From Streptomyces sp. 71268 (GTDB lineage Bacteria; Actinomycetota; Actinomycetes; Streptomycetales; Streptomycetaceae): DNA of 64,000 nt. The notes beneath the pieces were generated by a model. That model saw only the letters and a program-made list of their open reading frames with translations, was not told the origin of the DNA and did not search any database. Below are positions 44,347-51,828 of this stretch, piece after piece. A program made the translations under genes and the position numbers. Every line of letters starts with the position of its first letter. The stretch's first letter is position 1. The stretch is from assembly GCF_029392895.1 (NCBI RefSeq), contig NZ_CP114200.1:3565001-3629000 (forward strand). The letters are read 5' to 3'.

Positions 44347-44420
44347 AGCAATTGACCTGCGGGTTTATCGCGCGACACCCCGGTTTTTTGCAACTTCCGC
44401 GAACTCCGACCTATCGCCCA
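44347..44420 (-). promoter_or_regulatory. CRISPR leader of array 2
   Basis: 74-bp leader beginning AGCAATTGACCTGCGGGTTT and ending GACCTATCGCCCA, differing from the array 1 leader at only a few positions. Confidence 0.88.
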
Positions 44421-44565
44421 CACTCGGCAGATCGACCACAACACCCCCTTGCTAGCCAGACTTCACAGCCTATCCGCGCTCGCACCCTGAGGCTCAAGGA
44501 CAAGAACGCTGGACCGCCAAACCCCCCACCAGGCACGCCCCGTTCGCAAGACGGCATGGCCAGCG

Positions 44566-44605
44566 CCACCCACGCACCCACGCACCCACGCACCCACGCA
44601 CCCAC
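44566..44605. repeat. ACGCACCC simple tandem repeat
   Basis: Four to five 8-bp units (CACCCACG/CACGCACC register) between array 2's leader and the gene ending at 44686. The surrounding 261 bases show no gene. Low-complexity DNA with no function seen. Confidence 0.6.
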
Positions 44606-44685
44606 CGAGCGCACCCCCACCCGCAGGCGCCGACACCCCACACCATGCCCCCGACCTCACAGCCCGCACCGCCTCCTCACCCTGC

Positions 44686-44967
44686 CTACGGACCAGCACT
44701 CGGCCCGATGTCCTCAGCCGGGGTGACCAGCCACCGCAAGGTGACCGTCGCCGCGTAGCGGACGTGGCGGCCGTCGGGGTGGTCGCGGGCCGCGTGGCTC
44801 GTGCACCAACGCTGGGCCTGGTGGTGTTGGCCCGTGATGGACTCCGACGGCTCAGGCTCTGGCGACTGTTCGTCGCAGGTCAGGCATGTCGCGCGGACGA
44901 GATAGGCGTCAGCCTCCGGGTCAGGCCCAAGGTGCATCTCGACGTAGCGGTACCGACTGCGGCTCAT
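44686..44967 (-). CDS. DUF7848-type small protein
   Basis: 93 residues, MSRSRYRYVEMHLGPDPEADAY, then a CLTCDEQS motif and WCTSHAARDHPDGRHVRY; the Cys/His spacing suggests a small zinc-binding fold. This matches the Streptomyces DUF7848 group, as I recall it, of unknown function, usually beside XRE regulators. The ATG overlaps by four bases (ATGA) the true-frame stop of the upstream frameshifted gene, so it is the last gene of a coupled three-gene operon on the minus strand. Confidence 0.78.
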   Translation of the reverse strand: MSRSRYRYVEMHLGPDPEADAYLVRATCLTCDEQSPEPEPSESITGQHHQAQRWCTSHAARDHPDGRHVRYAATVTLRWLVTPAEDIGPSAGP

Positions 44968-45555
44968 GTGCGCCGCCGGTTGGTGGGCGAGCGGGCGGCG
45001 TGGTCGCATGCGGGGTCGGCCTCCAGGCAGCAGGGGACGGGTTCGGCCGGGCCGGATCGACCTCCGGCCGGCGCCTCTTCCGTACGCGACGACTCCCCCA
45101 CACACACGGGGCAGGGCGACGAAAGCGCGGCCGCGCCGTGGGCGAACCGTACGGCCGAGGCGAGGATGGCGCCGAGGTGGGCGTGGTTCGGCCAGGTACC
45201 GTCCCGACCAGTCGATCGGCAGTCGCCAGTGCAGGCCAGGGCCGGTGTTCCGATGCGCGGACGGCACCCCGACGTAGTGAGCCCCGGGGCCGGGCCCCAG
45301 CAGGGTGACGTGCCGCCCCAACCGCTCCCACTGCGGCACCACGGACGCCTGGCCGGCCGGCACCAACCAGTACGCGGCAGTGGTCAGCGGATCGACGATC
45401 GCGGCACACCTCTCGCTCACGTCCAGCATCTCGAACGCCCGCCGAGCAACGACCGTGGACGTGCGCACGGCATCCCAGCGCCGCCCCGCAGGCAGCAGGG
45501 CAACGGCGTCACACGAGGGTGGCACCCAGTCCATTCCGCTCACGGGCGAACTCAC
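44964..45555 (-). pseudogene. Frameshifted paralogue of the upstream hypothetical gene
   Basis: The first frame runs from GTG at 45555 (GTGA overlap with the upstream stop) through MDWVPPSCDAV, GLHWRLPIDWSGRYLAEP. Homology to the upstream protein then continues in the next frame as HLGAILASAVRFAHGAA, SPCPVCVGE, PCCLEADPACDHAARS and stops at 44964-44966, exactly overlapping the ATG of the DUF7848 gene. The total of 592 bases is 3n+1, consistent with one inserted base near 45181-45190. Without it the product would be about 196 residues with a Cys-rich C-terminus. It could be a true mutation, a programmed shift or a sequencing error. Confidence 0.75.
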
Positions 45556-45965
45556 GGTCGAACTCCCGGGCGCAGCACGGCAATCGCCTCCACCAACCGA
45601 CCCGCGTCCGTCAACAGCCGACCCGGCTCCGGCGGAACGCGCCACCACACCATCCGAGCCCGCGCCATGCCCGGTACGAAGACGTACGACCCGTCGTCAC
45701 CCGCGAGGCTGACCACCTCATGCCCGTACAGGTGCCGCACGGCCACCGCCTGGGGCTCGATCAACCACACGAGCCGCTCCGGCACGTCCTCCTCGATGAC
45801 CGCCCCACTGCCGTCACCGAGCGCGGCCAGCACCCGGTTCCCCAGGTAGTACGGCAACGACAACGTGTGCCAACCCAGTTCACCGATTCTGGTCCACCGC
45901 ACCCCACCACCAGGCGGCACCCAGTCGAAGGGTGGGGGCGAGGTGTTCTCGGTCCAGGTTGGCAT
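45552..45965 (-). CDS. Streptomyces hypothetical protein, first gene of three-gene operon
   Basis: 137 residues, PPFDWVPPGGGVRWTRIGEL, YLGNRVLAALGDGSGAVIEE, VPERLVWLIEPQAVAV, and WWRVPPEPGRLLTDAGRLVEAI near the end. The next (frameshifted) gene is a paralogue with the same DWVPP start and WR-x-P-GR-L end. Function unknown; such pairs accompany XRE/TPR regulators in Streptomyces. The ATG at 45965 has GGAGGG 8-9 bp upstream. Two dyads lie between this gene and the regulator upstream (45982-46060). Confidence 0.75.
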   Translation of the reverse strand: MPTWTENTSPPPFDWVPPGGGVRWTRIGELGWHTLSLPYYLGNRVLAALGDGSGAVIEEDVPERLVWLIEPQAVAVRHLYGHEVVSLAGDDGSYVFVPGMARARMVWWRVPPEPGRLLTDAGRLVEAIAVLRPGVRP

Positions 45966-45981
45966 GGCGCAGCCCTCCGGT

Positions 45982-46007
45982 GTCATCAACGGTGATCGGT
46001 TGATGAC
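45982..46007. promoter_or_regulatory. Dyad just upstream of the three-gene operon
   Basis: GTCATCAAC (45982-45990) and GTTGATGAC (45999-46007) are perfect 9-bp arms around GGTGATCG. It lies 17 bp upstream of the ATG at 45965, partly where the promoter or ribosome-binding region would be: a candidate operator or translational hairpin. Confidence 0.5.
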
Positions 46008-46029
46008 TGACCGTATGGGCCGCCTGCCT

Positions 46030-46060
46030 ACCGTAGGGACACAGTCCGTGTCCCTACGGT
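46030..46060. promoter_or_regulatory. Strong 13-bp dyad between XRE regulator and its neighbour operon
   Basis: ACCGTAGGGACAC (46030-46042) and GTGTCCCTACGGT (46048-46060) are perfect complements around AGTCC. It abuts the stop codon of the XRE/TPR gene and is 65 bp upstream of the operon's first ATG. It may be an intrinsic terminator (no T-tract) or an operator for the adjacent regulator. Confidence 0.6.
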
Positions 46061-47289
46061 CACAGCAGACCGAGCCGTAGCGCGAACTCGTACGCGTCGG
46101 TTCGACGTCGTGAGTTCAGGATGACGTTCATGGTTTCGTGCACCGCTGGGTGCATCCGCGTCGCCTGCGGCGCCAGCCGTTCAGCGTGCAGGAAGGACTC
46201 CAGCGCTTCGTCATTTCGCCCGTTGTAGTGGTGCGCACGGCCGACGTCGATGAAGTAGTGGCTACGGCGCTCGCGCGCGTAATCCGCAGGAAGACGCGGC
46301 GTCACCTGTGCGGCGCGGCGTACCGCTTCCCGCCCTTGCCCCACTTCAACCGGCAGCGATACCGACCAGATGGCGACATTCGTCGGGCCGAATTGCAGTT
46401 GGAAGTCGTTGCGGTCGCCCCCCAACGTTTCGGCCAGTTTGCCAGCCAGAGCGAGGTGCTTTTCCGCGGACTTCGGCTCACCGGCCCGCGCGTGGTTCAG
46501 GCTGGCCTTGAGGTGAAACGCCCCCTTGAGCAAGACCTGCTCGGGGCTGGTAGCGCATCGATCAAGCTCGGTGAGCGCCCCGTCAATAATGGCGCCGGCT
46601 TCCTCGTGTTCACCGATGGCCATGAACTCGCCGCTCTCGTACCAGTGACCTGACAACGCCCGTAGCGGATCGCCCGTCTCCATCGTGGACCAGACCACCC
46701 GCTCGGTGGCCAGCGTGGCATCCGAGCCGCGCCCGAGCTTATACAGCAGTTGCATGGCGCACTCGTACGCGGACGCCAACAAGTCGTGCGCCTGCCACCG
46801 ATCCGACTCCGGGACCACGTCTACGGCGACTTGCAGATCACGCAACAGAGCGGGCAGAACCCTGCCGCTACTGACGAGCACGGATTTCTGCCGATATCCG
46901 TTCGCCTCGGCGACGCGCGCCCGAAGGTCTTCCATATTGACGCCCGCGACCTCCTGCTCCGACGGCCGCGAGGGGCGGCCGTGCCGCAGGAGCGCGCGAC
47001 GGATGGCGGCGATCGACAACACGGCCGAATGCCCGTCGAGATCACCGTCGGGCGGAGAATACGGCTGTCCGGTGATCTCGGTGGGGTGGCAGTCGAGGGC
47101 CCGCGCGAACCGCAGAATGACGTCCGCACGATCCAGCGAACGGCGCCCTTGCTCGAACTTCTTCACGGCGGAAAGCGAATAGCCGCTCTCCGTTGAGAGG
47201 CGAGTCTGAGTCCACCGGCGGCGATCCCTTATACGGGCAAGGCGCTGGCCATTTGTAAGCAAGCTCGTCGGAACATTGGAGTAAGGCAT
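46060..47289 (-). CDS. XRE-family helix-turn-helix regulator with TPR-like C-terminus
   Basis: 409 residues. The HTH is at about 12-70 (NGQRLARIRDRRRWTQTRL, SGYSLSAVKKFEQGRR); the rest is a helical repeat region of tetratricopeptide type (SAYECAMQLLYKLG, ALSGHWYESGEFMAIGEH, GAFHLKASLNHARAGE, GRAHHYNGRNDEALESFLHAE), as in Streptomyces regulators that may sense small ligands or peptides. The ATG at 47289 follows GAGGAGG by 7 bp. It is followed by a strong dyad and the three-gene operon of DWVPP/DUF7848 proteins, which I infer to be its partners or targets. Confidence 0.85.
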   Translation of the reverse strand: MPYSNVPTSLLTNGQRLARIRDRRRWTQTRLSTESGYSLSAVKKFEQGRRSLDRADVILRFARALDCHPTEITGQPYSPPDGDLDGHSAVLSIAAIRRALLRHGRPSRPSEQEVAGVNMEDLRARVAEANGYRQKSVLVSSGRVLPALLRDLQVAVDVVPESDRWQAHDLLASAYECAMQLLYKLGRGSDATLATERVVWSTMETGDPLRALSGHWYESGEFMAIGEHEEAGAIIDGALTELDRCATSPEQVLLKGAFHLKASLNHARAGEPKSAEKHLALAGKLAETLGGDRNDFQLQFGPTNVAIWSVSLPVEVGQGREAVRRAAQVTPRLPADYARERRSHYFIDVGRAHHYNGRNDEALESFLHAERLAPQATRMHPAVHETMNVILNSRRRTDAYEFALRLGLL

Positions 47290-47420
47290 GCGGGCCCTCC
47301 TCGGCATCCATCCCTCCCCGCACGGTACTCCTGCGGCGCCACACCGGGCCACGACAGTCTCTGTCAACGCGACCGCACAGAGAGCCGTCAGAGCCCGAGC
47401 GGCGAAGGGGTATCACCGCA

Positions 47421-48608
47421 CTACAGCGGCACGCCGATCGCGTCAGCCAGGCGTCGCATGTCCGGGGTCAGCGTCCGCCGCTTGCGGATGACCCTGGTCG
47501 CGATGTCCTGTGCGTACCGCTGGCGCGGCAGCCACTCGGGGGACGCGCTCTGGATGCCGTACAGCACCTCCATGGCCTGGTCGTACCGACGCAGGCGGGC
47601 ATGCGCGTCGGCCACGTCCAGCAGGTGACGATTGCGATTGTTGCTGGTGGGGCGCAGGCCACCAGAGGGGATCTCGCTCGCCAGGCTCAGCACCACATCC
47701 GGCTTGCCGGCGACCGCAGCGCTCTCGGCCCGCTTCAACGCCACCGTGACAGGGCCGAACGTGCGCAGGAAGTCTGCCCGGGGAGCGTGCTCGCGGCCCA
47801 GGGCAGTCGCCGCCGCGTGCGCCATGCGCAAGGCGTCCGCCGCCTCGTCGGGCCGCGCGTCTCGCACCGCCGCCGCCGTGACTCGCAGCATCATCCATCC
47901 CCACGCGGACAGTTCGTCCGCCGTGGCCCGGGACAACCGGGGCTCCATGTCGTCACCCCACCGAACGGCCAGCTCGCGCGCTTCCGACAACTGCCCGGTA
48001 CGCAACAGCAACCAAGCCATCGTATTGACCGATGCCGAGCCATCCAGGCGATCGGCTGAGGCCGCCGTGGCCTGGGTGAGGGCGTGCTCGGCAGACTCGT
48101 ACTGGCGCGTCTGCGTGAGCAGCCACCCGGTGAGCTGGAGCAGCCTGCACCGAACAGCGCGGGCCTCGCGGTCACTGTTGTCCAGAGCGTCAGCGTCTCG
48201 GAGCAACGACGGCAGGATGACGGCAAGCTCGGCGAACCGGTCCCTGGCGAACAGCGGTTCAGCCGCTCGCAATGCGGCCCGCAAGCCCGCCGAGGTGGGT
48301 GCGTCATCCTCAACGTAGTCCGTTACCGGTGGGGCGAAGAGCGCATCACGTACCGGCGCCCATTGACCTTCCACGTGCGGGTCGGCGGCCTCGGGGTCAC
48401 GGCGCAGCAGGTACGTCGTTGGCACGCGCAGCGCGAGAGCGAGGGCGCGGGCGGTCTCCAGCCGGGTCTCCCCGCCCGTGCCCTGTTCCAGCTTCCGCAC
48501 GGTGGAGTGGGACAGCCCGGCAGCACGGGCCAGAGCCTGTTGCGAGAGGCTGCGGCGCTTGCGTAGATCACGGACACGCTCACCGAGCGTGTGGGAGGTC
48601 TCAGCCAT
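47421..48608 (-). CDS. XRE-family helix-turn-helix regulator with TPR-like C-terminus, second
   Basis: 395 residues. The N-terminal HTH is textbook (LGERVRDLRKRRSLSQQALARAAGLSHSTVRKLEQG; about 8-45, quoted as two adjoining helices LGERVRDLRKRRS and LSQQALARAAG), followed by a helical repeat domain (LLQLTGWLLTQTRQYESAEHALT, AWLLLRTGQLSEARELA, DVADAHARLRRYDQAMEVLYG). It lies 131 bp upstream of the first XRE gene on the same strand and 107 bp from CRISPR array 3. A short conserved-looking coding remnant ends across its ATG (in-frame stop within 48600-48610). Target unknown. Confidence 0.85.
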   Translation of the reverse strand: MAETSHTLGERVRDLRKRRSLSQQALARAAGLSHSTVRKLEQGTGGETRLETARALALALRVPTTYLLRRDPEAADPHVEGQWAPVRDALFAPPVTDYVEDDAPTSAGLRAALRAAEPLFARDRFAELAVILPSLLRDADALDNSDREARAVRCRLLQLTGWLLTQTRQYESAEHALTQATAASADRLDGSASVNTMAWLLLRTGQLSEARELAVRWGDDMEPRLSRATADELSAWGWMMLRVTAAAVRDARPDEAADALRMAHAAATALGREHAPRADFLRTFGPVTVALKRAESAAVAGKPDVVLSLASEIPSGGLRPTSNNRNRHLLDVADAHARLRRYDQAMEVLYGIQSASPEWLPRQRYAQDIATRVIRKRRTLTPDMRRLADAIGVPL

Positions 48609-48715
48609 ACTGGACTCCTCGCCCTGACGTAGGCACCTGAAACGGCACTCCCAGCTCGGTCAACGTCGTCGCGATGTAGTGCTGTTGACTCCCACCGGAG
48701 CAACGGGCGTCGTGG

Positions 48716-48866
48716 GCGGCCAGCGCCGCGTGCGCAGGGACCAGCGGACCGGCATCGACACCCGGTGCGCCCCGCCGGGACCACCCCCGCACGCGCGGGG
48801 ACCAGCCGAGGAGAAGGTCGGCGAGCTCGATACGCCGGGGACCACCCCCGCACGCGCGGGGACCAG
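48716..48866 (-). CRISPR. CRISPR array 3, two good repeats plus one degenerate
   Basis: Perfect 29-bp repeats at 48777-48805 and 48838-48866 (GGGACCACCCCCGCACG then CGCGGGGACCAG), separated by a 32-bp spacer (48806-48837). A degenerate repeat 61 bp further left (48716-48744, ending GCAGGGACCAG) bounds a second 32-bp spacer. The leader is on the right, so transcription is on the minus strand toward the XRE genes. A minimal array using the same leader as arrays 1 and 2. Confidence 0.88.
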
Positions 48867-48939
48867 AGCAATTGACCTGCGGCTTCACCCCGCGACACCC
48901 GGTTTGTTGCAACTTCCGCGAACTCCGACCTATCACCCA
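48867..48939 (-). promoter_or_regulatory. CRISPR leader of array 3
   Basis: 73-bp leader beginning AGCAATTGACCTGCGG and containing GCAACTTCCGCGAACTCC and GACCTATCACCCA, nearly identical to the other two leaders. Confidence 0.87.
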
Positions 48940-49119
48940 ATCACGCAAAACTCCCCCCTTGCTGCCGCCCGGGCCACCCAGGCTATTCCCGGCCCCGCAC
49001 ACGACGCCGGTCAACAAGGCCGTAAGTCCGCCAACTCCCCCGAGTCACCCCGCCCTCACCCACCCCACATCTCCGTACTAGCAGCCACATGTAGGCCAAC
49101 TGTCGGCCAGACTGGACGC

Positions 49120-50151
49120 ATGGGGGACGGCGTTGGGGTGAACGTCAGGCGGGAGCGGGAGCGACTACCCGCCGAGCCGCCTCCACCTACGCTGGCCGAC
49201 TACCTGCCCGAAGGCGACCCGCTGGCCCCTCTCCGCTCCCGTGAGGGTCGCCGCGTCGGGATAGGCCAGGTCGCCGACCTGCGGCAGCGAGTACACGGCC
49301 TACGACTGGCCGACGACGTACTCGCTGGAGGCGATCTCATCCGGCCCGCACTCCGGGAACTTCGTTCCGCCGTCCGTTTGTACCGCGAGGGTGCCCACAC
49401 CGGGGCGGTGGGGCGCGAACTGCTTCGCCAAGTAGGCGAGTTGGGGCAGATCGTCGGGTGGATCGCGAGCGACGCCGGGCGGCACGCCGAGGCGGAGCGG
49501 ATCTATCAGCTCGGACTCAGCGCGGCCAGGCAAGCCGAGGACCACACCCTGGCCGGGAACCTCGCCGGGTCGTTGGCCTATCAACTCTGCAACACCGGCC
49601 GGGCAGACGACGGCCTGGCCCTCGCCCGTGCCGCGCTGCACGAGGCCGGGCCGGACGCGTCGCCAAAAGCCCGTGCGCTGTTCCTCGATCGGGTGGCCTG
49701 GGCGCACACCAAAGCCGGGGGCCGCGCGCACGCGCAGCACGCGATGCGGGCTCTGGGGGAGGCGGCGGAAGCGTTGGCCGAGGACAGCGCGGGCACCGAG
49801 TCCCCGGCGTGACTGTACTGGGTGGACGCCGGTGAACTCCAGATCATGGAAGCCCGCGTCCACACCGAGCTACGCCGACCGCTCCGCGCCGTGCCGCTCC
49901 TGCGCGACGTGCTCGGCCGGTACGACGCGACGCACACACGGGAACTCGCCCTGTACCTGTCGTGGCTCGCCGTCGCCTACGCCGACGCCAACGAGCCCGA
50001 GGAAGCGGCGGCGACCGCCGCGCGGGTCATGAGCCTGTCCGCCGACGTGGCCAGCGAGCGGACGGCGGATCGGGTCCGGGTGGTGCTGGCGCGGCTGGCC
50101 GAGTACGCCGAGGTGCCCGAGGTGCGAGCCGTACTCGACAGCGCGACCTGA
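49120..50151 (+). pseudogene. XRE/TPR-type regulator, HTH lost and nonsense codon inside
   Basis: 344 codons. The body matches the helical C-terminal half of Streptomyces XRE/TPR regulators (LLRQVGELGQIVGWIASDAGRH, YQLGLSAARQAEDHTLAGN, SLAYQLCNTG). At 49810-49812 a TGA interrupts the frame exactly where homologues continue; the same frame goes on LYWVDAGELQIMEARVHTEL, LALYLSWLAVAYADANEP to 50151. TGG to TGA is the simplest explanation. The N-terminus keeps only VNVRRERERL, the first part of an HTH, followed directly by a Pro-rich linker, so the DNA-binding domain appears deleted. The start at 49120 is nominal. Confidence 0.75.
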
Positions 50152-50399
50152 CCACGCCCGCGCGGGATCGAGCGCGGCGCGCCCTTGGTGGCGCCTTGGA
50201 ACGCACCCCCACCCCATCCACAGGCTGTGCACAGCCGCACCCCGCCCCCGACCGACCCCGCCCCCGCTCCACCAATCCGCCCAAGATCCACATGCGCCCC
50301 CGCACCGAGTCTGGTGACGTGGCTACGACAGGGCCTCCGGCAGCCGCCGAGGTCGCCCCGTCCACGGCCCCCGGTCCCCGGACACCGCAGGAGGCAGTC
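50152..50399. other. Non-coding stretch with a 14-bp palindrome
   Basis: Between the broken regulator and the small ORF before ltrA. GGCTGTGCACAGCC (50223-50236) is a perfect palindrome and a possible operator. No other feature recognised. Confidence 0.4.
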
Positions 50400-50573
50400 A
50401 TGGCCGCCACCCCGGACACGACGACGCTCGCGGACGGGACGACACCCGCCGGCCTGGCCACCTCCGGCGCGGCCCCGTACACAGACCCGAACGCGGACCC
50501 GTACGCCAGGCCCTCCCGTACGAACCCGGCCCCCACGGCCCCCCGTACGCCCCTCCACACCCCTCACCCATGA
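50400..50573 (+). CDS. Small Thr/Pro/Ala-rich ORF coupled to ltrA
   Basis: 57 codons, MAATPDTTTLADGTTPAGLA onward, low complexity with no domain. It is reported because GCAGGAGG lies 5 bp before its ATG, the best ribosome site in the area, and its TGA overlaps the ltrA ATG (ATGA, 50570-50573), while ltrA has no ribosome site of its own. It may serve only for translational coupling. Confidence 0.4.
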   Translation: MAATPDTTTLADGTTPAGLATSGAAPYTDPNADPYARPSRTNPAPTAPRTPLHTPHP

Positions 50574-51811
50574 ACCAGCCGCACCCCGACCCCACCACCC
50601 CCGGGCGCCAGCCACAATCCGCCCCCGCCCCCGCCAGTGCGTGGCGGCGCCCCATGGTGGCGCGGTTGGCCAGTGAGGAGCATCGCACCGCGACCGTGCT
50701 GGAGCTGTTCTTCGACCTCTGCTTCGTCACCGCCGTGGCTCAGGCGGCCCTCGCGTTCGAGCACGAGTTGGCCGAGGGGCACGTCGGACACGGGGTGCTC
50801 GGCTACGTGCTCGTGTTCTTCGCGATCTGGTGGGCCTGGATGAACTTCACCTGGTTCGCCTCCGCGTACGACACCGACGACGTGCCGTACCGGCTGCTCA
50901 CCCTGGTCCAGATCGTCGGCGCCCTGATCATGGCCGCCGGCGCGGCCGACGCGCTCAAGGATGACGACTTCACCGTCATCACCTGGGGCTACGTCGTCAT
51001 GCGGCTCGCCATGGTCACCCAGTGGCTGCGGGCCGCCCGCGCTGATCCCGAGCGGCGGCGTACGTGTCTGCGGTACGCGGTGGGCATCCTCGTGGTGCAG
51101 ATCGGGTGGGTGGTGCGGCTCGCCCTGCCCGACGGCGCCGGCCTCCCCGCGTTCGGGCTCCTCGTGCTGGCCGAACTCGCCGTCCCCGCGTGGGCCGAAC
51201 GGGCGACCACCACCACCTGGCACCCGCACCACATCGCCGAGCGCTACGGACTGTTCACCCTGATCGTGCTCGGCGAGACCATCACGGCGGCCACCGGCGC
51301 CGTCCGTACGGCCCTGGACACCGACGCGAGCATCGGCGACCTCGCGCCGCTCGTCGTCGGGGGCGTCCTCACCGTGTTCGCCCTGTGGTGGCTCTACTTC
51401 GCCCAGCACGCGCCCCGCCGCCTCACCGGCCTGCCCAACGCGCTGCTGTGGGGGTACGGGCACTACCTGGTCTTCGCCTCCGCGGCCGCCGCCGGCGCCG
51501 GGCTCGCGGTCAACGTGGCGCACGCGACCGACCACGGGCACCTCAGCGACCGCGCGGCCGCCGCCGCGTACACGATCCCGGTGGCCGTCTTCATCACCCT
51601 CGTGTGGCTGCTGCACCACCGCGCCGCCGAGCTGCGTAACCCGGCCGACGTCATCCACCCGCTGGCCGTACTCGCCATCCTGGCCAGCACCTTGTTGCCC
51701 GCCCCCGCACCGGTCCTGGTCACCGGCGTCCTGGCGGCGCTCCTCATCGCCGCCACCCTGGTCCTGACCGCGCGCGCCGCCGCCCGCTCCCGCGAGCGCT
51801 CCCCCACCTGA
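50570..51811 (+). CDS. ltrA: Low-temperature-requirement protein A family membrane protein
   Basis: 413-residue LtrA-family protein with about 11 membrane helices. Hallmarks are TATVLELFFDLCFVTAVAQAA near residue 40, the following FFAIWWAWMNFTWFASAYDTDD, HIAERYGLFTLIVLGETI, and ALWWLYFAQHA. The first 27 residues are a Pro/Gln/Ala-rich cytoplasmic tail. The family name comes from a Listeria cold-growth mutant; the molecular activity is unknown. No ribosome site precedes the ATG; translation is probably coupled to the small upstream ORF. Confidence 0.9.
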   Translation: MNQPHPDPTTPGRQPQSAPAPASAWRRPMVARLASEEHRTATVLELFFDLCFVTAVAQAALAFEHELAEGHVGHGVLGYVLVFFAIWWAWMNFTWFASAYDTDDVPYRLLTLVQIVGALIMAAGAADALKDDDFTVITWGYVVMRLAMVTQWLRAARADPERRRTCLRYAVGILVVQIGWVVRLALPDGAGLPAFGLLVLAELAVPAWAERATTTTWHPHHIAERYGLFTLIVLGETITAATGAVRTALDTDASIGDLAPLVVGGVLTVFALWWLYFAQHAPRRLTGLPNALLWGYGHYLVFASAAAAGAGLAVNVAHATDHGHLSDRAAAAAYTIPVAVFITLVWLLHHRAAELRNPADVIHPLAVLAILASTLLPAPAPVLVTGVLAALLIAATLVLTARAAARSRERSPT

Positions 51812-51828
51812 CCGGCGGCGACGGGTGC

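Noticed and set aside
42297..50151. Integrated phage or plasmid
   Set aside because: No integrase, excisionase, structural, replication or transfer gene and no flanking direct repeats beside a tRNA were seen.
42095..50400. cas genes next to the arrays
   Set aside because: Every convincing ORF here belongs to another family; no Cas1, Cas2, Cas3 or Cascade signature was found on either strand.
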